64,000 nucleotides of DNA, from contig CM055613.1 in the NCBI GenBank assembly GCA_029379385.1, positions 11,798,001-11,862,000 on the forward strand. Direction: 5' to 3'. Below are positions 12,701-22,609 of this stretch, piece after piece. The stretch's first letter is position 1. Each line of letters opens with the position of its first letter. Made by a program: the position numbers and the translations under genes. Source of the DNA: Quillaja saponaria. Taxonomy: Eukaryota; Streptophyta; Magnoliopsida; Fabales; Quillajaceae. The notes under the pieces were generated by a model. That model saw nothing but the letters and a program-made list of their open reading frames with translations. It was not told where the DNA came from and ran no database searches.

Positions 12701-15700
12701 AACAGAGGAGGCACAAGAAGCAGTAGGCTAGCTTGGCAGGCTGCCTTTCTTTGTTTGATATGGGTGATTTGGCTTGAGAGAAACAATTGTACTTTTTGAG
12801 AATCAGGAGGCCCCACAGAAAAAACTGAAGAGGACTTTTCTACTTATGCGGTTCCAATGGATGTCTATTCACCACTCATTTCGCTCCATTAGGTCTCTTG
12901 TAGATTTCTTAGATAGTTTGAATTTTAATTTGTAATTTTGTCTTGGTGCCTTTAGTTCCAATATGTCTGTCCGGTATTGTGTACAAATATATTACCTTTT
13001 TTTCTTCTAATAAAATCATTGCTTATATAGGAAAAAAATGAATCCCGTAACAAAATACTAAAGGGAAAATGTCATGGTTTTATACTGGTATTAACTATCA
13101 AAAGGATACTCTCCCCTCCCCTCCAAGATGTGTTAATGGATAATAGTAAAGTGAAAACACTTGAAGTGGTTTGGAGTTTTTTTGGGACACTTGGCATCAT
13201 AAATTGCTCTTTTGCTAATTAAGCAACCTAACGCACTCTGCTTGTTGGTGTAAGATTATCATGTGGTCTGCAATTTGTTCCTCAGGAAAATCAACTCAAT
13301 AGTATAAATCAACTCTGCTTGTTGGGACACGTTTTGGGACACTTGGCATCATAAATTGCTCTTTTGCTAATTAAGCAACCTCACGCACTCTGCTTGTTGG
13401 TGTAAGATTATCATGTGGTCTGCAATTTGTTCCTCAGGAAAATCAACTCAATAGTATAAAATGGTGCAATGTTGACAATTGTCTGGTACTTGTGTGCCTT
13501 TCCTGTATGTCTAGTCTGAAAGATCATTTATATGCTTGTTGTTCAAGAATTCAAGAAAACGTGTTGCTGATAATAGATACTGTCAACCTTAGGTTATCTT
13601 TTTTCTTTATGCTGCTTTTTTTCTCTTAAATGGGAAAAAAAAAAAACAAAAAACTTATGCAGTAATCTGTTCTTCTTCCATACAGAAATGACAGAAAACT
13701 TGGTTATTCACATCAGCCCAGAACTATCAAAGAGAGATTCCGTCCAATGCCTTTATGTTCTCCCATACTACTGCCAACACCACATGCCCTGGTAGTATTC
13801 CTTAATTCTAGTATTACTAATTCTGCTAAAAACTACATGTTATATGTTGCTGTCCTTTTTGACTATCAACTATGTATCATAATCAGTATCTGCATCATAT
13901 AAATAGAAGTACAATATCAATATTGTTGTGTTTTGTCTTGTATCCGGGTTTCGGTGGCAAGCCCCTGAGGAAAATTTTTAGGGTTTGCTTTGCTTGTAGT
14001 TTCCCTCTCTCTCTCTCTATATATATATATATATCTAAAGGCAGTTAGCTTTAGGGTTTAATAGGTTTTCAAAGTTTCCAAGTCAGACAGTTGTATTTTC
14101 TCTGAGAATATAATACTGAATTTCGATCTCTTCCATTGAGGACGTAGGCTAGATTGAGCCGAATCTCGATACATCTTGTACTATTTCTTTTGCTTGTTTT
14201 CATTTTTCAGTTCTAGATTTGATCATATTCTCATTTCTGTTTTAACAAATATAATGTTTGGCATGCAATAGAAAACATGAGATGTTATATATTAGAAGAA
14301 ACATTATTTCTTTTTATTCACGGTTCTGTAGCCCATGGTTCACCCAATTACCTGACCCATTTGTTCTTTCTCTCCTTATATCTTCTTTGACTAGCCCATA
14401 AGTGTGGCCTCAATTAGTTGTCTTACTTAACATGTATATGATCCAATATTCTGTACCCATTTTACTTTTCTGTCCCTTTTGTTTAGCTCATTATCTTGAA
14501 TTATTTAATTTAATGATTTATGTCTTCCAAAATGTTATATGCATATCATCTTAAGACAATCAAAATAAAAGACGCATTAGCATGAAAAAGTATATATAAA
14601 CAATGTGTAGACTGATTATTTTTTGTCTTGCTTACTATGCATACGATGCAATCCTTTTTACGAGTCTGATGATACATGTAATTTGCTCGTGTGACCCACT
14701 ATCCTTTTTATTCAATTCAGAGGAAAAATGAAGGCAAACCATTGTGAATTAATTAGTTCTTAAAATGATAATTTGCAACAAAGAGTAATAGATTTCTCTA
14801 GAAAAGTTATGTAAAAAATGTGATTTAATTGTTCTACCAAGAATAACTACAAATTTTTTTATCACTAATTGCATTAGTACTTGTGTACGGCATGCTGTTG
14901 ATTATGTGTAAGACACTTGTCAAGTGATTAGTACCACTACCGTAAAAATGTGTATATTGGCATTTGATGGTAATGCTGTTTTCATTGGCTAGAAATTAGC
15001 CAATGTGATATTAAAGAGAATGGATGGCTAGTACTGAATATTCATTGTTGTTCACTAGGCACTTCGGATGATCTTGCAATTGGGTGTAAAGCCCTCTTGG
15101 TTTAACACTTGCAGCACAACTATTGAAAAGAGGCCTCACCAAATTCCTGGAACTCCTACATCCACCGGGGATCTTCGCAAATACATTATTGATTTACCAC
15201 CTGTTGGTGACTCTGTAGTACCAGAATTGCTTCTAAAAGTATTAGAACCTTATAGAAAAGAAGGTTTGGTTTTAGTTCTCCCCGTTTCTAACTATGAAGA
15301 TTCTTACAATTTAGAACTCTGTTTTCTATTATTTACCTGTCACCAATCTCCATTGTACAAGGCTGCATATTCAATGATGAGAGGGCTAAGTTATATGCTA
15401 TGGTGGTGAATAAAGGTTGTGCTGCGAGGTTTGCCTTTGCTGCTGCAATATTTGGTGAAACCTCAGAAGCACTGTTCTGGTTACAATTACCACGAGCACT
15501 TAAACATTTGATGAACAAGTTTGTGAATAAGTCTCCATCAAAACCAAATGTAGCAGCATCAGTTCCGGAGCTTGATGATGCATCTATGTTGACTAGGATC
15601 ACATCAAAGGGAAATTCAGTGACAGGAACGGGGAGGACAGATGCATTGGTGAGTTGTACAGTGTATAGTTTACATTTCGTCTGTGGGATAATATTATTTG

Positions 15701-18700
15701 CCTCGCTTCTCTTTGTTCTGTGTTGGGAGCTTTTCATGGTGTTTCTATAGTTGATACAGAATGTGATTGGCGAAGCCTATTGCTTTAAGCTCTCCATGTC
15801 TTTTCTTTTTATTAATTCTTTGGAGGAATCCCTCTCCTCCCTCCTGTACTTCAATTCTCTCTAATAAGTTCTATTTGTTCTATAAAAAAAGTGTGTAGTT
15901 TACATTATGATATTCCTCAGAGTAATAAAGTTTTCTATTAGGTTCTTTCAAATGGAAGACCTTGTCTTGTAGGTTCAGATTGTTTCAAGCTTTTCTTTTA
16001 CATTTAAAAGCTTTTGTCATATTCTTTTACACTCACTCCCAACCTGGTTGGCAGAGTCAAGGTCCACTTAGATTGATGGCTTTTGAGCAAGAAGAGCTAT
16101 GGGAAAATGCTAGTGAACGTATCCCTTGGCATGAAAAAGTGGAGGGAGAAGAGGCAATACAGAACCGTGTACATGAGTGAGTGAATCTATCGTTTATTTC
16201 TGTCATATTTTCGTAAGTACATTTGATTTCTGCATAATTTACAGATTTATACATTCATAATGGTCTGGGTTTCATCTGAATAATATAGGAGGTAAAGAGT
16301 CTGATTAGATTGATGGTTTACATATTACCAGAACACTATTTAACTTTCAGCAACATACTAATCACCCTGTATATTTGGTAACCGATAAGCACTGCTGTGA
16401 TAGCTGAAACATACTGAAATTTCCCCTTGGCTTTCTTTTTGGATGAGATATCAAATTCCATGTCGGTCAGTTTTCAACTTTTGCAAATTGTGGGTGATGA
16501 AGCTGCAAGGAGCAAAGAAAAAACCCTTTAGATGAGAACATCTTAAAGCTTGGCGGAGTCATGAGGTTATGCAAAGTCATATCTCATCAATTGTATCATT
16601 TGTTATATCTTTGTACTACGGGATATAGGTAACAGAGTAAGCAGCAAACTCCAACAATAATGAACAAACACAATAATCCACAAATCAGTAGCTACTAAGT
16701 ACTAACTACTGTTAGAACATCTTAGTGTTAAAGAACAAGAAATCTAACGCCAAACAGTAACCATAATGATCATCTTCCATGTTCTAATAATGGAATCACT
16801 TCTGCATTTTCTGCGCCAGAGGACCATCTTCACCACCTATTTTGCTACTGTTTCATGTATCAGTTGCAGAGAACTCAAAACGCTCTCCAATGCCTAGTAA
16901 CCCATCTGGATGGAGCAGCAACTTTCTGAAAATCAGGGTGCAAAAACTGATGAATATAAATTCAAAACACCCCTTTTTAGCTGTAGTAGAAGCTATAGTG
17001 GACAAAATTCAAGCACTTTTTATGTAACCCTTCTGGTACCTCATATTTCTTCTTCAACAACCGCTCATAAACAAGTTAATATTACAAAGACCACCCATAT
17101 GAACCCAAACCTGTCCAGAAAGAATCTGAAACCAGAGCTTAAAACTCAACTGACAAATGGATCCTTGGGCCCAACTAACTACTGGCACGTATCCAAAATT
17201 CTCCTTCTAACTCTTATACTAGTATTAAGAAGACTATTTATTTATCTAAAAGAATCGGATTGCATCAAGGCCCTTCCATGGTATCTGCATATCAAATTGG
17301 GCTTCCTCAGATTTTCAAGGAAATTCTGAGTTTGTTTATTTGAATTTTCTTGCACCTCTTTGAGATATAGAAGTTACTTATAAAGTCTTGTTTTAGGATT
17401 GCTTGATTAAGTGACATGTTTGAGATGGTGATGTTGGTATGACAGTTGCTTGAGATGCCAATATTTCCATTGATTTTCCAAACACGTGCTTAATGTAGCA
17501 GAGCATCAAATGTTTTGATAAAGGTTGAATTAGTCATTTCAGAAGGGATCCCTTTGGGATGGGAACACGAGGCACAAAACATTTGGCGTCCAAGGTTGTA
17601 AAAGCTACATTTTATCATTAAAATGGGATTTGGTATCCAAGAAAGCTACAAAGATTTAAATTATTATTTGTTCCTATCAAGTTTACATTATTTGCATGGG
17701 TTTACATATTATTTACTTCATCCATTTAAATTTTAATATCACCATTTGTGCAGCACAATTTTAAGGCAAGCAATAATTGCAAAATAACTTCAATAATTTT
17801 CCAAATTTACCATTTTGTTTTGGTACAAATTCCAGTAAATTGCATTGGTTTACATGTTCTAATGCTTTGACTTGTGGGAGAATAACATTCCTTTTGGCAT
17901 AAATAAAATAAAGAAAAGCAACTTTTAACGGATGTTGTATCTTTACAACACCCTTTGTCCCATTTCAAGTCACTTTTATATTTTATATTTTTCCTTGTCA
18001 AAATGTAACTATGTGAAAAATCTAGCGTAAAAGTTGTCAACTTTGCCCTATTATACCCTTTAATTCAAATTCAAATCTTGCTTTACCAAATACTTGACAT
18101 CGATTCCAACAAAAAATGTCTCATCTATAGTAAAGTTGGAAAGTTATCAAATTTTATATTTCTTAAACTTCACTTAAAAGTCATTAAGTGCTTAAATTGC
18201 TCGGTTGGTTCTTTTTAAGTTTGGGTTCATCTTGATGTTATAGGGCATGAGGTATTTTGTTCACCTTTGTCTATGGTCCTAATAGACCTAGTGAGTGTCA
18301 TTATTTTTGGGAGAAGTTGGGTGGTGGTGTGTTTGGGATTTGTTCGCCTGCTTGGTACTCAAGAGGTGACTTTAATGTGGTTAGATTCCCTAAAGCTGGG
18401 AGGTGCAAGACTCACTACTAATATGAAAGGTTTTGACCTTTTTATGTGTGAGTGTGATCTCTGAGATATTTCCCATTCGAATACTTAATTTACGTGGTCA
18501 GTTTCTGGCGATTGTCGTGTCTCCTCTTGAATTATTAAGTTTATTTTTTTCAACTGACTTGAAGATAAGTTTCCGAATCTTGTTCTAGAAATTTTGGTTC
18601 GTCGTGTTTCTGATCACTTTTCAGTGGTGTTAGAGTCTAACAAGTTAAGTTGGGGTCCCACTCCTTTTAGGTTCAAAAATGTGGCTTTTGCATCATTCCT

Positions 18701-21327
18701 TTAGGGAGAAGGTTTCTAAGTGGTGGGATATGGTTTTGATGTTCAGGGTTGGGCCAGTCTCTCTTTTATGTAGAAAATTAAATTGTTAAAAGGTACTCTT
18801 TAGCTTTGGAACTTAGAAGTTTTTAGTGATTCTCAAAGAAGCACTGGTTTCGGTACTTTGTTGCAGTACGGGTATGGCAGTTCGTCAATTTAAAAAAATG
18901 TACGGTATGGGTGTGGGGAGGGTATGTTGAATTAAATAATTAAAAATATAGATTATATAATAAATATAAATATAAATATAAATATATTTACTTATAATAT
19001 ATTTGAGAATAAGGTATTTAAGTTTAATACATAGAGTAAAACTCACTAAATGATCACAAAATAATACAAACCATTATATTATCCAAAAAGTGCAAAGACA
19101 AGAAGACATAAACCAAAATCATGTATTCTACACCCCTAGTTTCTACCTATCACCATTCACCCCCAATACCAATTGGCAATCAGCAGTGGGGTGAAAATCA
19201 TTCACTCCCATAAGTGACGAAAATACAAAAAGAGAAACCCAGCAGCCAGCAAAGAGGAGAGGACAGAGAATCAGAGATGAAGATGCAGAAGTAGCTGAAC
19301 AGATCAAATTGAAAATACTCCGAATATTCACCATATTCAAACCCAGAAATTTTGAAGAGAACTTACCTCAAAACCACCAGCTTCCTCCTAATTCGAAGCA
19401 AATGAACAACCCAGAACTAAGACGCAGCAACAGCAGCTGAAATCAAAGTTGCCTCCTTCGAGTCTTCGTCTGATATAGGGATTTCTCTGATAGTCTGATT
19501 TAGAGATTGTTGCATTGTACAGGACGATAACATATGCAGCCCAAAACGGTGTCAAAAAACCATACATACCAGGTTTGTACCCCAGCCATTTCAGCTGCAA
19601 CAGAGCCTCACCAAAATCCTTACAGTCAGAGTTTGATCCGTCTTGTTTTTATATATCCCAACCTTTTGTTGGCAACCTTAGGCTGAGAAGTTTATATATC
19701 ATGGAATAACTGGCCTACTATTGAGCTTCTATAAATGACTCTTATGTAAACACGCCTTTGAAATTTTACTTTATCCTCCATGATCAGGCTTGTGACTGTT
19801 GGGAACTTAGAAGCTGCAGTCAGTTTATTGCTTTCCACTCCTCCAGAAAGCTCTTACTTTTATGTAAATGCTCTGCGTGCAGTTGCTCTGTCTTCTGCCG
19901 TTTCAATGTCTCTTCATGAACTTGCAGTTAAGGTTAGTTTATTCATCCACCTTCTAGTGTTTCAACATCAAAATACAAATTTCAGTTGGTAAAAAAAAGT
20001 ATTCTTTACGCTTGTGGGCATTGTGGCCTTAAAATTGTTTAGGTTGTCGCAGCCAACATGGTCAGGACTGACAGGTCACTGTCGGGCACTCATCTTCTAT
20101 GTGCTGTCGGAAGATATCAAGAGGCTTGTTCTCAGGTTAAGATGAATTTTGTAATTAAATTTTCTGAGTATATTCCCAATACTTTGTAGAATTTGGTATT
20201 AAAATCAATGTCCATAAGTGCTTATATTTTTCAGGTTATTCGTGATGGAGGATCCTTCTCCTTATTATATCCTTTTCTTCATTATTTCGTTAAGATTTTT
20301 CTTTTTCTTGAGAGAAGTTTTATATAATACTTGGTATTTTGCTCATGTCAATGCAGCTACAAGATGCTGGATGCTGGACTGATGCTGCAACATTAGCTGC
20401 TACGCACTTAAAGGGATCTGACTATGCAAGGTTGTTACTCTTCATTCGATAATAAACTGGGTTTTGATTTGTAGTAATTATGCTGTTATTTTTTCATGTG
20501 AAAGTGCATGTAGTATGCAGCATTATCTCTAACCATCTGAGGATGGGCTGGGAAATGGGGAGGGGGACACTTGTACATAAATCTATGTTTCCGTCTTGCC
20601 TTAACATACTTGTTAGTGTTTCTGTGCATGTGTGGTGGTGAATGGGGAGTTGTGAGAATTTCTATGACAAAAAAAAAAAAGACGGGTGAATTCATGATTA
20701 CTAATTTATCTGACGTGCAATTTGCTTGGGAAAGAATGTAGCTCAGCAGTTTAAAAAAATCAAGAAGTAGGGTTGTAGATGTTTCCTTTTTTGCAACTTG
20801 CATTTATGTGTTGATATATTTGCAAGATGGTTTCGCAGATGAGTACTCTTACTCGATGGTCATATTTATCATCATGATGGATATTGTTTTTGCAGGGTGT
20901 TGCAGAGGTGGGCTGAACATGTCCTTCGTACTGAACATAACATCTGGAGGTAAGACCTTTTACTTTTTTGTCTTCTCTCCATCAAAGATCTTTCTGTCAA
21001 TTGAGCTTAACAATGGCCCAATACAGGGCTCTGATTTACTATGTTGCAGCTGGTGCATTACAAGAGGCACTGGCAGCACTACGCGAGGCTCGCCAACCTG
21101 ATACTGCTGCAATGTTTGTCCTTGCTTGCCGTGAAACCCATGCAGAGATCATTGCTGGCTTAGGTGATTCGGATGATGAATCAAATTCCTCAGTTAAGAA
21201 TAAACTACTAAATTTGCCTGGGTTAGATCCAGAGAATGAAGATGTTGTTGCTGTCGGTGAATATTATGGGCAATACCAACGAAAATTGGTGCATCTGTGC
21301 ATGGACTCACAGCCATTTTCTGACTAA
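739..21327 (+). CDS. WDR11: WDR11-like WD40 repeat protein, 20 coding exons, complete
   Basis: Homologue of WDR11; plant members are annotated as transducin/WD-40 family proteins of about 1345 aa. Coding exons: 739-1733, 2117-2600, 4219-4306, 4441-4622, 4875-5011, 6049-6115, 6788-6950, 7072-7186, 9769-9844, 9957-10139, 10493-10653, 13686-13791, 15059-15263, 15362-15648, 16055-16176, 19788-19932, 20043-20135, 20357-20430, 20896-20949, 21027-21327. All junctions are GT-AG. The total is 4038 nt, i.e. 1345 aa plus stop, and phase is kept throughout. The start is the first ATG, giving MLSPIPQP as in plant relatives. Seen: a Ser-rich run at residues 71-82, WD-type segments such as GHIRWWDV in exon 10, and a C-terminal helical part with DYARVLQRWAEH spliced from exons 18-19. 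Animal WDR11 has two beta-propellers and works with FAM91A1 in tethering endosome-derived vesicles at the trans-Golgi; the plant role is inferred. Introns 2, 8, 11 and 15 are long (1.6-3.6 kb) and carry repeats. Splice sites are read by eye, so alternative junctions are possible. Confidence 0.93.
2895..3415. repeat. GC-rich repeat-like block in WDR11 intron 2
   Basis: In an otherwise AT-rich intron, 2895-3060 and 3310-3415 are GC-rich and full of short variants of AGGCGC, GCCTAGG and CTCAGGCGC, separated by an AT-rich middle. Such GCGCCT-rich blocks recur as dispersed repeats in many plant genomes, possibly SINE or MITE derived. I cannot define ends or target-site duplications, so the class is unassigned. 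Confidence 0.45.
6443..6602 (+). repeat. LTR-like remnant, copy A (WDR11 intron 6)
   Basis: About 160 bases align over their whole length with 14082-14245, at roughly 80% by eye. Shared words include TTGTATTTTCTC, GAGCCGAA, ATACATCTTGT and CAGTTCTAGATTT. The GTAGGC...GAGCCGAA...ATCTTGT pattern resembles the R-U5 part of plant LTRs. No terminal repeats or target duplications were found, so this is probably a solo-LTR fragment. Confidence 0.5.
7187..9768 (+). other. WDR11 intron 8, 2.6 kb, no gene found
   Basis: AT-rich intron. It holds a short CT microsatellite near 8342, a purine-rich stretch at 8050-8140 and, at 9040-9560, several imperfect copies of a TTGAATCGTAAGATT-like word in both orientations, suggesting a decayed dispersed repeat. 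No protein homology was recognised on either strand. Confidence 0.5.
11302..11322 (+). repeat. Poly-G run of 21 (WDR11 intron 11)
   Basis: Uninterrupted run of 21 G on the sense strand of WDR11 intron 11, followed by GAGAGGGAGGGAG. It could form a G-quadruplex in the pre-mRNA. Homopolymers of this length also mutate and mis-assemble easily. Confidence 0.9.
11629..12664 (-). mobile_element. TRIM-like miniature LTR retrotransposon, 1036 bp
   Basis: Two direct repeats of 155 bp, 11629-11783 and 12510-12664, differ at only three positions by eye. Read on the minus strand they start TATTAGG and end TTAACA. Next to the right repeat, 12499-12509 is the reverse complement of TGGTATCAGAG, the primer site for initiator tRNA-Met. 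Next to the left repeat, 11784-11799 is the reverse complement of a polypurine tract (CTTGAGGGGGAG). Flanks CCCGA (11624-11628) and CCCGG (12665-12669) look like a 5 bp target duplication with one change. The internal part is only about 730 bp with no coding homology, which fits a terminal-repeat retrotransposon in miniature moved by a Copia-type partner. Confidence 0.88.
11952..12345. repeat. Short tandem repeats inside the TRIM element
   Basis: Two sets. A word GGATTTTCCAGAAAAATAAA occurs twice (near 11954 and 12000) with similar following sequence. At 12230, 12261, 12295 and 12329 four units begin GCTGGAATGA, spaced 31, 34 and 34 bp, each with an AGCAA...AGAGAGA body. There are no palindromic repeats or unique spacers, so this is an ordinary minisatellite. 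Confidence 0.8.
13180..13460. repeat. Recent tandem duplication of a 129 bp segment
   Basis: 13180-13308 is repeated at 13332-13460 (offset 152) with essentially one difference (CCTAACGC versus CCTCACGC). The 23 bp spacer includes a further copy of an internal word (CTCTGCTTGTTGG). The near-identity points to a recent duplication within WDR11 intron 11, not overlapping an exon. Confidence 0.92.
14020..14034. repeat. CT/TA compound microsatellite
   Basis: A CT run from about 14005 passes into a TA run in WDR11 intron 12, next to the LTR-like remnant B. It is likely length-variable. Confidence 0.85.
14082..14245 (+). repeat. LTR-like remnant, copy B (WDR11 intron 12)
   Basis: Partner of 6443-6602. 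It has GACGTAGGC, GAGCCGAA and ATACATCTTGT in the order typical of the end of plant LTRs. Upstream sequence from about 13940 may belong to the same LTR, but I cannot fix its start. Confidence 0.5.
15677..15890 (+). mobile_element. Short truncated LINE/SINE insertion in WDR11 intron 14
   Basis: A 214 bp insertion ending in TATAAAAAAA is flanked by a 16 bp direct repeat: GTGTATAGTTTACATT at 15661-15676 and GTGTGTAGTTTACATT at 15891-15906. That is the expected signature of target-primed reverse transcription. The CTCCTGTACTTCAATT-like 3' part resembles plant L1 3' UTRs. It lies 29 bp after the exon 14 splice donor but leaves the donor intact. Confidence 0.75.
16177..18259 (+). other. WDR11 intron 15, first part
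   Basis: No conserved gene found. A 139-codon open frame at 16910-17329 has no recognisable domain and looks like chance or a decayed repeat. The segment 17231-17450 is a dispersed repeat described separately. The rest is AT-rich. Confidence 0.45.
17231..17450 (+). repeat. Dispersed repeat, copy 1 (pair with 21848-22070)
   Basis: About 220 bp aligns co-linearly with 21848-22070, roughly 80% by eye. Shared words include TCTGAGTTTGTTTATTTGAA and GTTACTTATAAAG. One copy is in WDR11 intron 15, the other just beyond the WDR11 stop codon. It could be a repeat family or an internal duplication of the gene's 3' flank. Confidence 0.75.
18260..18845 (+). pseudogene. L1 LINE endonuclease-domain fragment
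   Basis: Reading across stops and frame changes shows landmarks of the plant L1 ORF2 apurinic endonuclease region: VYGPNRPSE-like start, GDFNVVRFPK (strand with the catalytic N of GDFN), RRVSDHFSVVLES (the SDH motif) and WGPTPFRFKN, followed by the degenerate linker towards the reverse transcriptase. Several in-frame stops and at least one frameshift make it non-functional. It is in WDR11 intron 15 in the same orientation as the gene. Confidence 0.8.
18846..19787 (+). other. WDR11 intron 15, last part
   Basis: Begins with GTACGG/GTATGG-rich sequence (18850-18930), then AT-rich DNA. A more balanced stretch at 19130-19640 (for example near GCAACAGCAGCTG) might be an exon-like or LTR-like remnant. 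I could not match it to a protein on either strand. It ends at the acceptor of WDR11 exon 16. Confidence 0.35.
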
Positions 21328-22609
21328 AGTATTGGGCTTCATTCCGATACATCTTTTTCGGTTCATTCATATACTGTGAAACAGGGAGTTACAGCTCCCT
21401 TTCAGCTCAAATTATTTTAGGTTCATTTATACTTACACTGGTGCCTGTGGTGCCTGTGGTAATGAAAGGGTCAAAATACAAATGCTTACAGTACATTACT
21501 CAACCAAAAAGTGAATACTACAAGTCATTCAAAACTGGAATACCCTTGAGCAACTTGGAGGAGGGGTTATACCAGCATGCTATGAAATTGATTCTAGTTT
21601 GTTGCGGCAGATATGTTTCATGCGAAGTTTTGCATGGAGGGAGTTGTATATTTTATATAAAGCTGTCAGCAACTAATTGTTGTTATATGGTACTATAAAT
21701 TTTGTCAGCTAGCAGTCCTTATATTCTGCGGCACTATAAAACTATACCAAATTTGGTCCTTGGTAGGGTTGATGTGAATTTGCATCTTTGTAACGGACAG
21801 CGTGAAGTTAAATGTTTCAACTTGAATTCAAGTGGTAAATTTATGCAAGACTATTTATTTATATACCATAATTGGATTGCATCCAGGCCTTTCCATAGTA
21901 TTCTGAATATCAAATTGGCCTTCCTATGATTTTCAAGGAGATTCTGAGTTTGTTTATTTGAATTTTCTTGTAACTTTTTGAGATATATATGTTACTTATA
22001 AAGACTTGGGGTTTAGGATTCGTCGATTATGTGACGTGTTTGAAATGGTGATGTTGGCTTTACGGATGCATTAGATAACTTGAGTCATGGTGTGTCAGGA
22101 ACTTTGATTTTAAAAATTGCAATCGTTTGATTGTGAATAAGCTAGGGTTATTGGTTTAAACGCTAAGAGAAAGCAAATTTAAAATTAAAATTAAAAACCG
22201 ATCCATTGACCAAATTATATTATACGACCGTTGCTTATATTTCCATGGTCCTTATTTGATTAGGTCAATTCTAATCCACGACATATTTGACTTGTTAGTT
22301 GTATTCGACCTAGTTAATGGACTTGTCAATTTGGGTTGTCAGCCCCCCCTTATTAATGTATGTTGAATTGAAAATATGGTATTATAGGAAAATCCAAACT
22401 CACATAACCTCATTAATATCTTTTCAGGATTCGAAAAGATTCAAATCATCATACGTCCTGGTTACTGAAATGCTTCTAACGCAAAAGTGCCATGTGTTCT
22501 CCTTTCAAGGGCTATTCAGTTTATTCTAAGGTAATGATGAGAAAGTTACCCTTCTTTCGCCTTCCTCAGACTTATGAACCTTATAAGTACCTCATTTCGA
22601 AACTCATCA
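21328..22609 (+). other. WDR11 3' UTR and downstream flank
   Basis: The WDR11 3' UTR probably lies within the first few hundred bases; no canonical AATAAA was found where expected. 21848-22070 is the second copy of a dispersed repeat also found in WDR11 intron 15. The rest is AT-rich with no recognised gene. Confidence 0.5.
21848..22070 (+). repeat. Dispersed repeat, copy 2 (pair with 17231-17450)
   Basis: See copy 1. The alignment starts at the shared word AGACTATTTATTTA and fades after GGTGATGTTGG. Confidence 0.75.

Larger units (their letters stand above)
11607..13033 (+). mobile_element. 5'-truncated L1-type LINE tail, split by a TRIM element
   Basis: LINE pieces are 11607-11628 and 12665-13033; the middle is the TRIM insertion. 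Around 12728-12790 an in-frame segment reads AWQAAFLCLIWVIWLERN, the signature of the reverse-transcriptase zinc-binding region at the C-terminus of plant L1 ORF2, followed by an in-frame stop. A 3' UTR-like stretch ends in an A-rich tail. The 13 bp word AAAAATGAATCCC occurs at 11594-11606 and again at 13034-13046, as expected for an L1 target-site duplication. The element is dead, intronic and in the same orientation as WDR11. Confidence 0.75.

Noticed and set aside
16910..17329. 139-codon frame in WDR11 intron 15
   Set aside because: No recognisable domain. It overlaps a dispersed repeat whose other copy is not open in the same way.
20236..20300. Possible cassette exon after an AG at about 20235 (GTTATTCGTGATGG)
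   Set aside because: Joining exon 17 directly to 20357 gives the conserved CSQ-LQDAGCW junction; the extra piece would add residues absent from relatives and soon runs into a stop.
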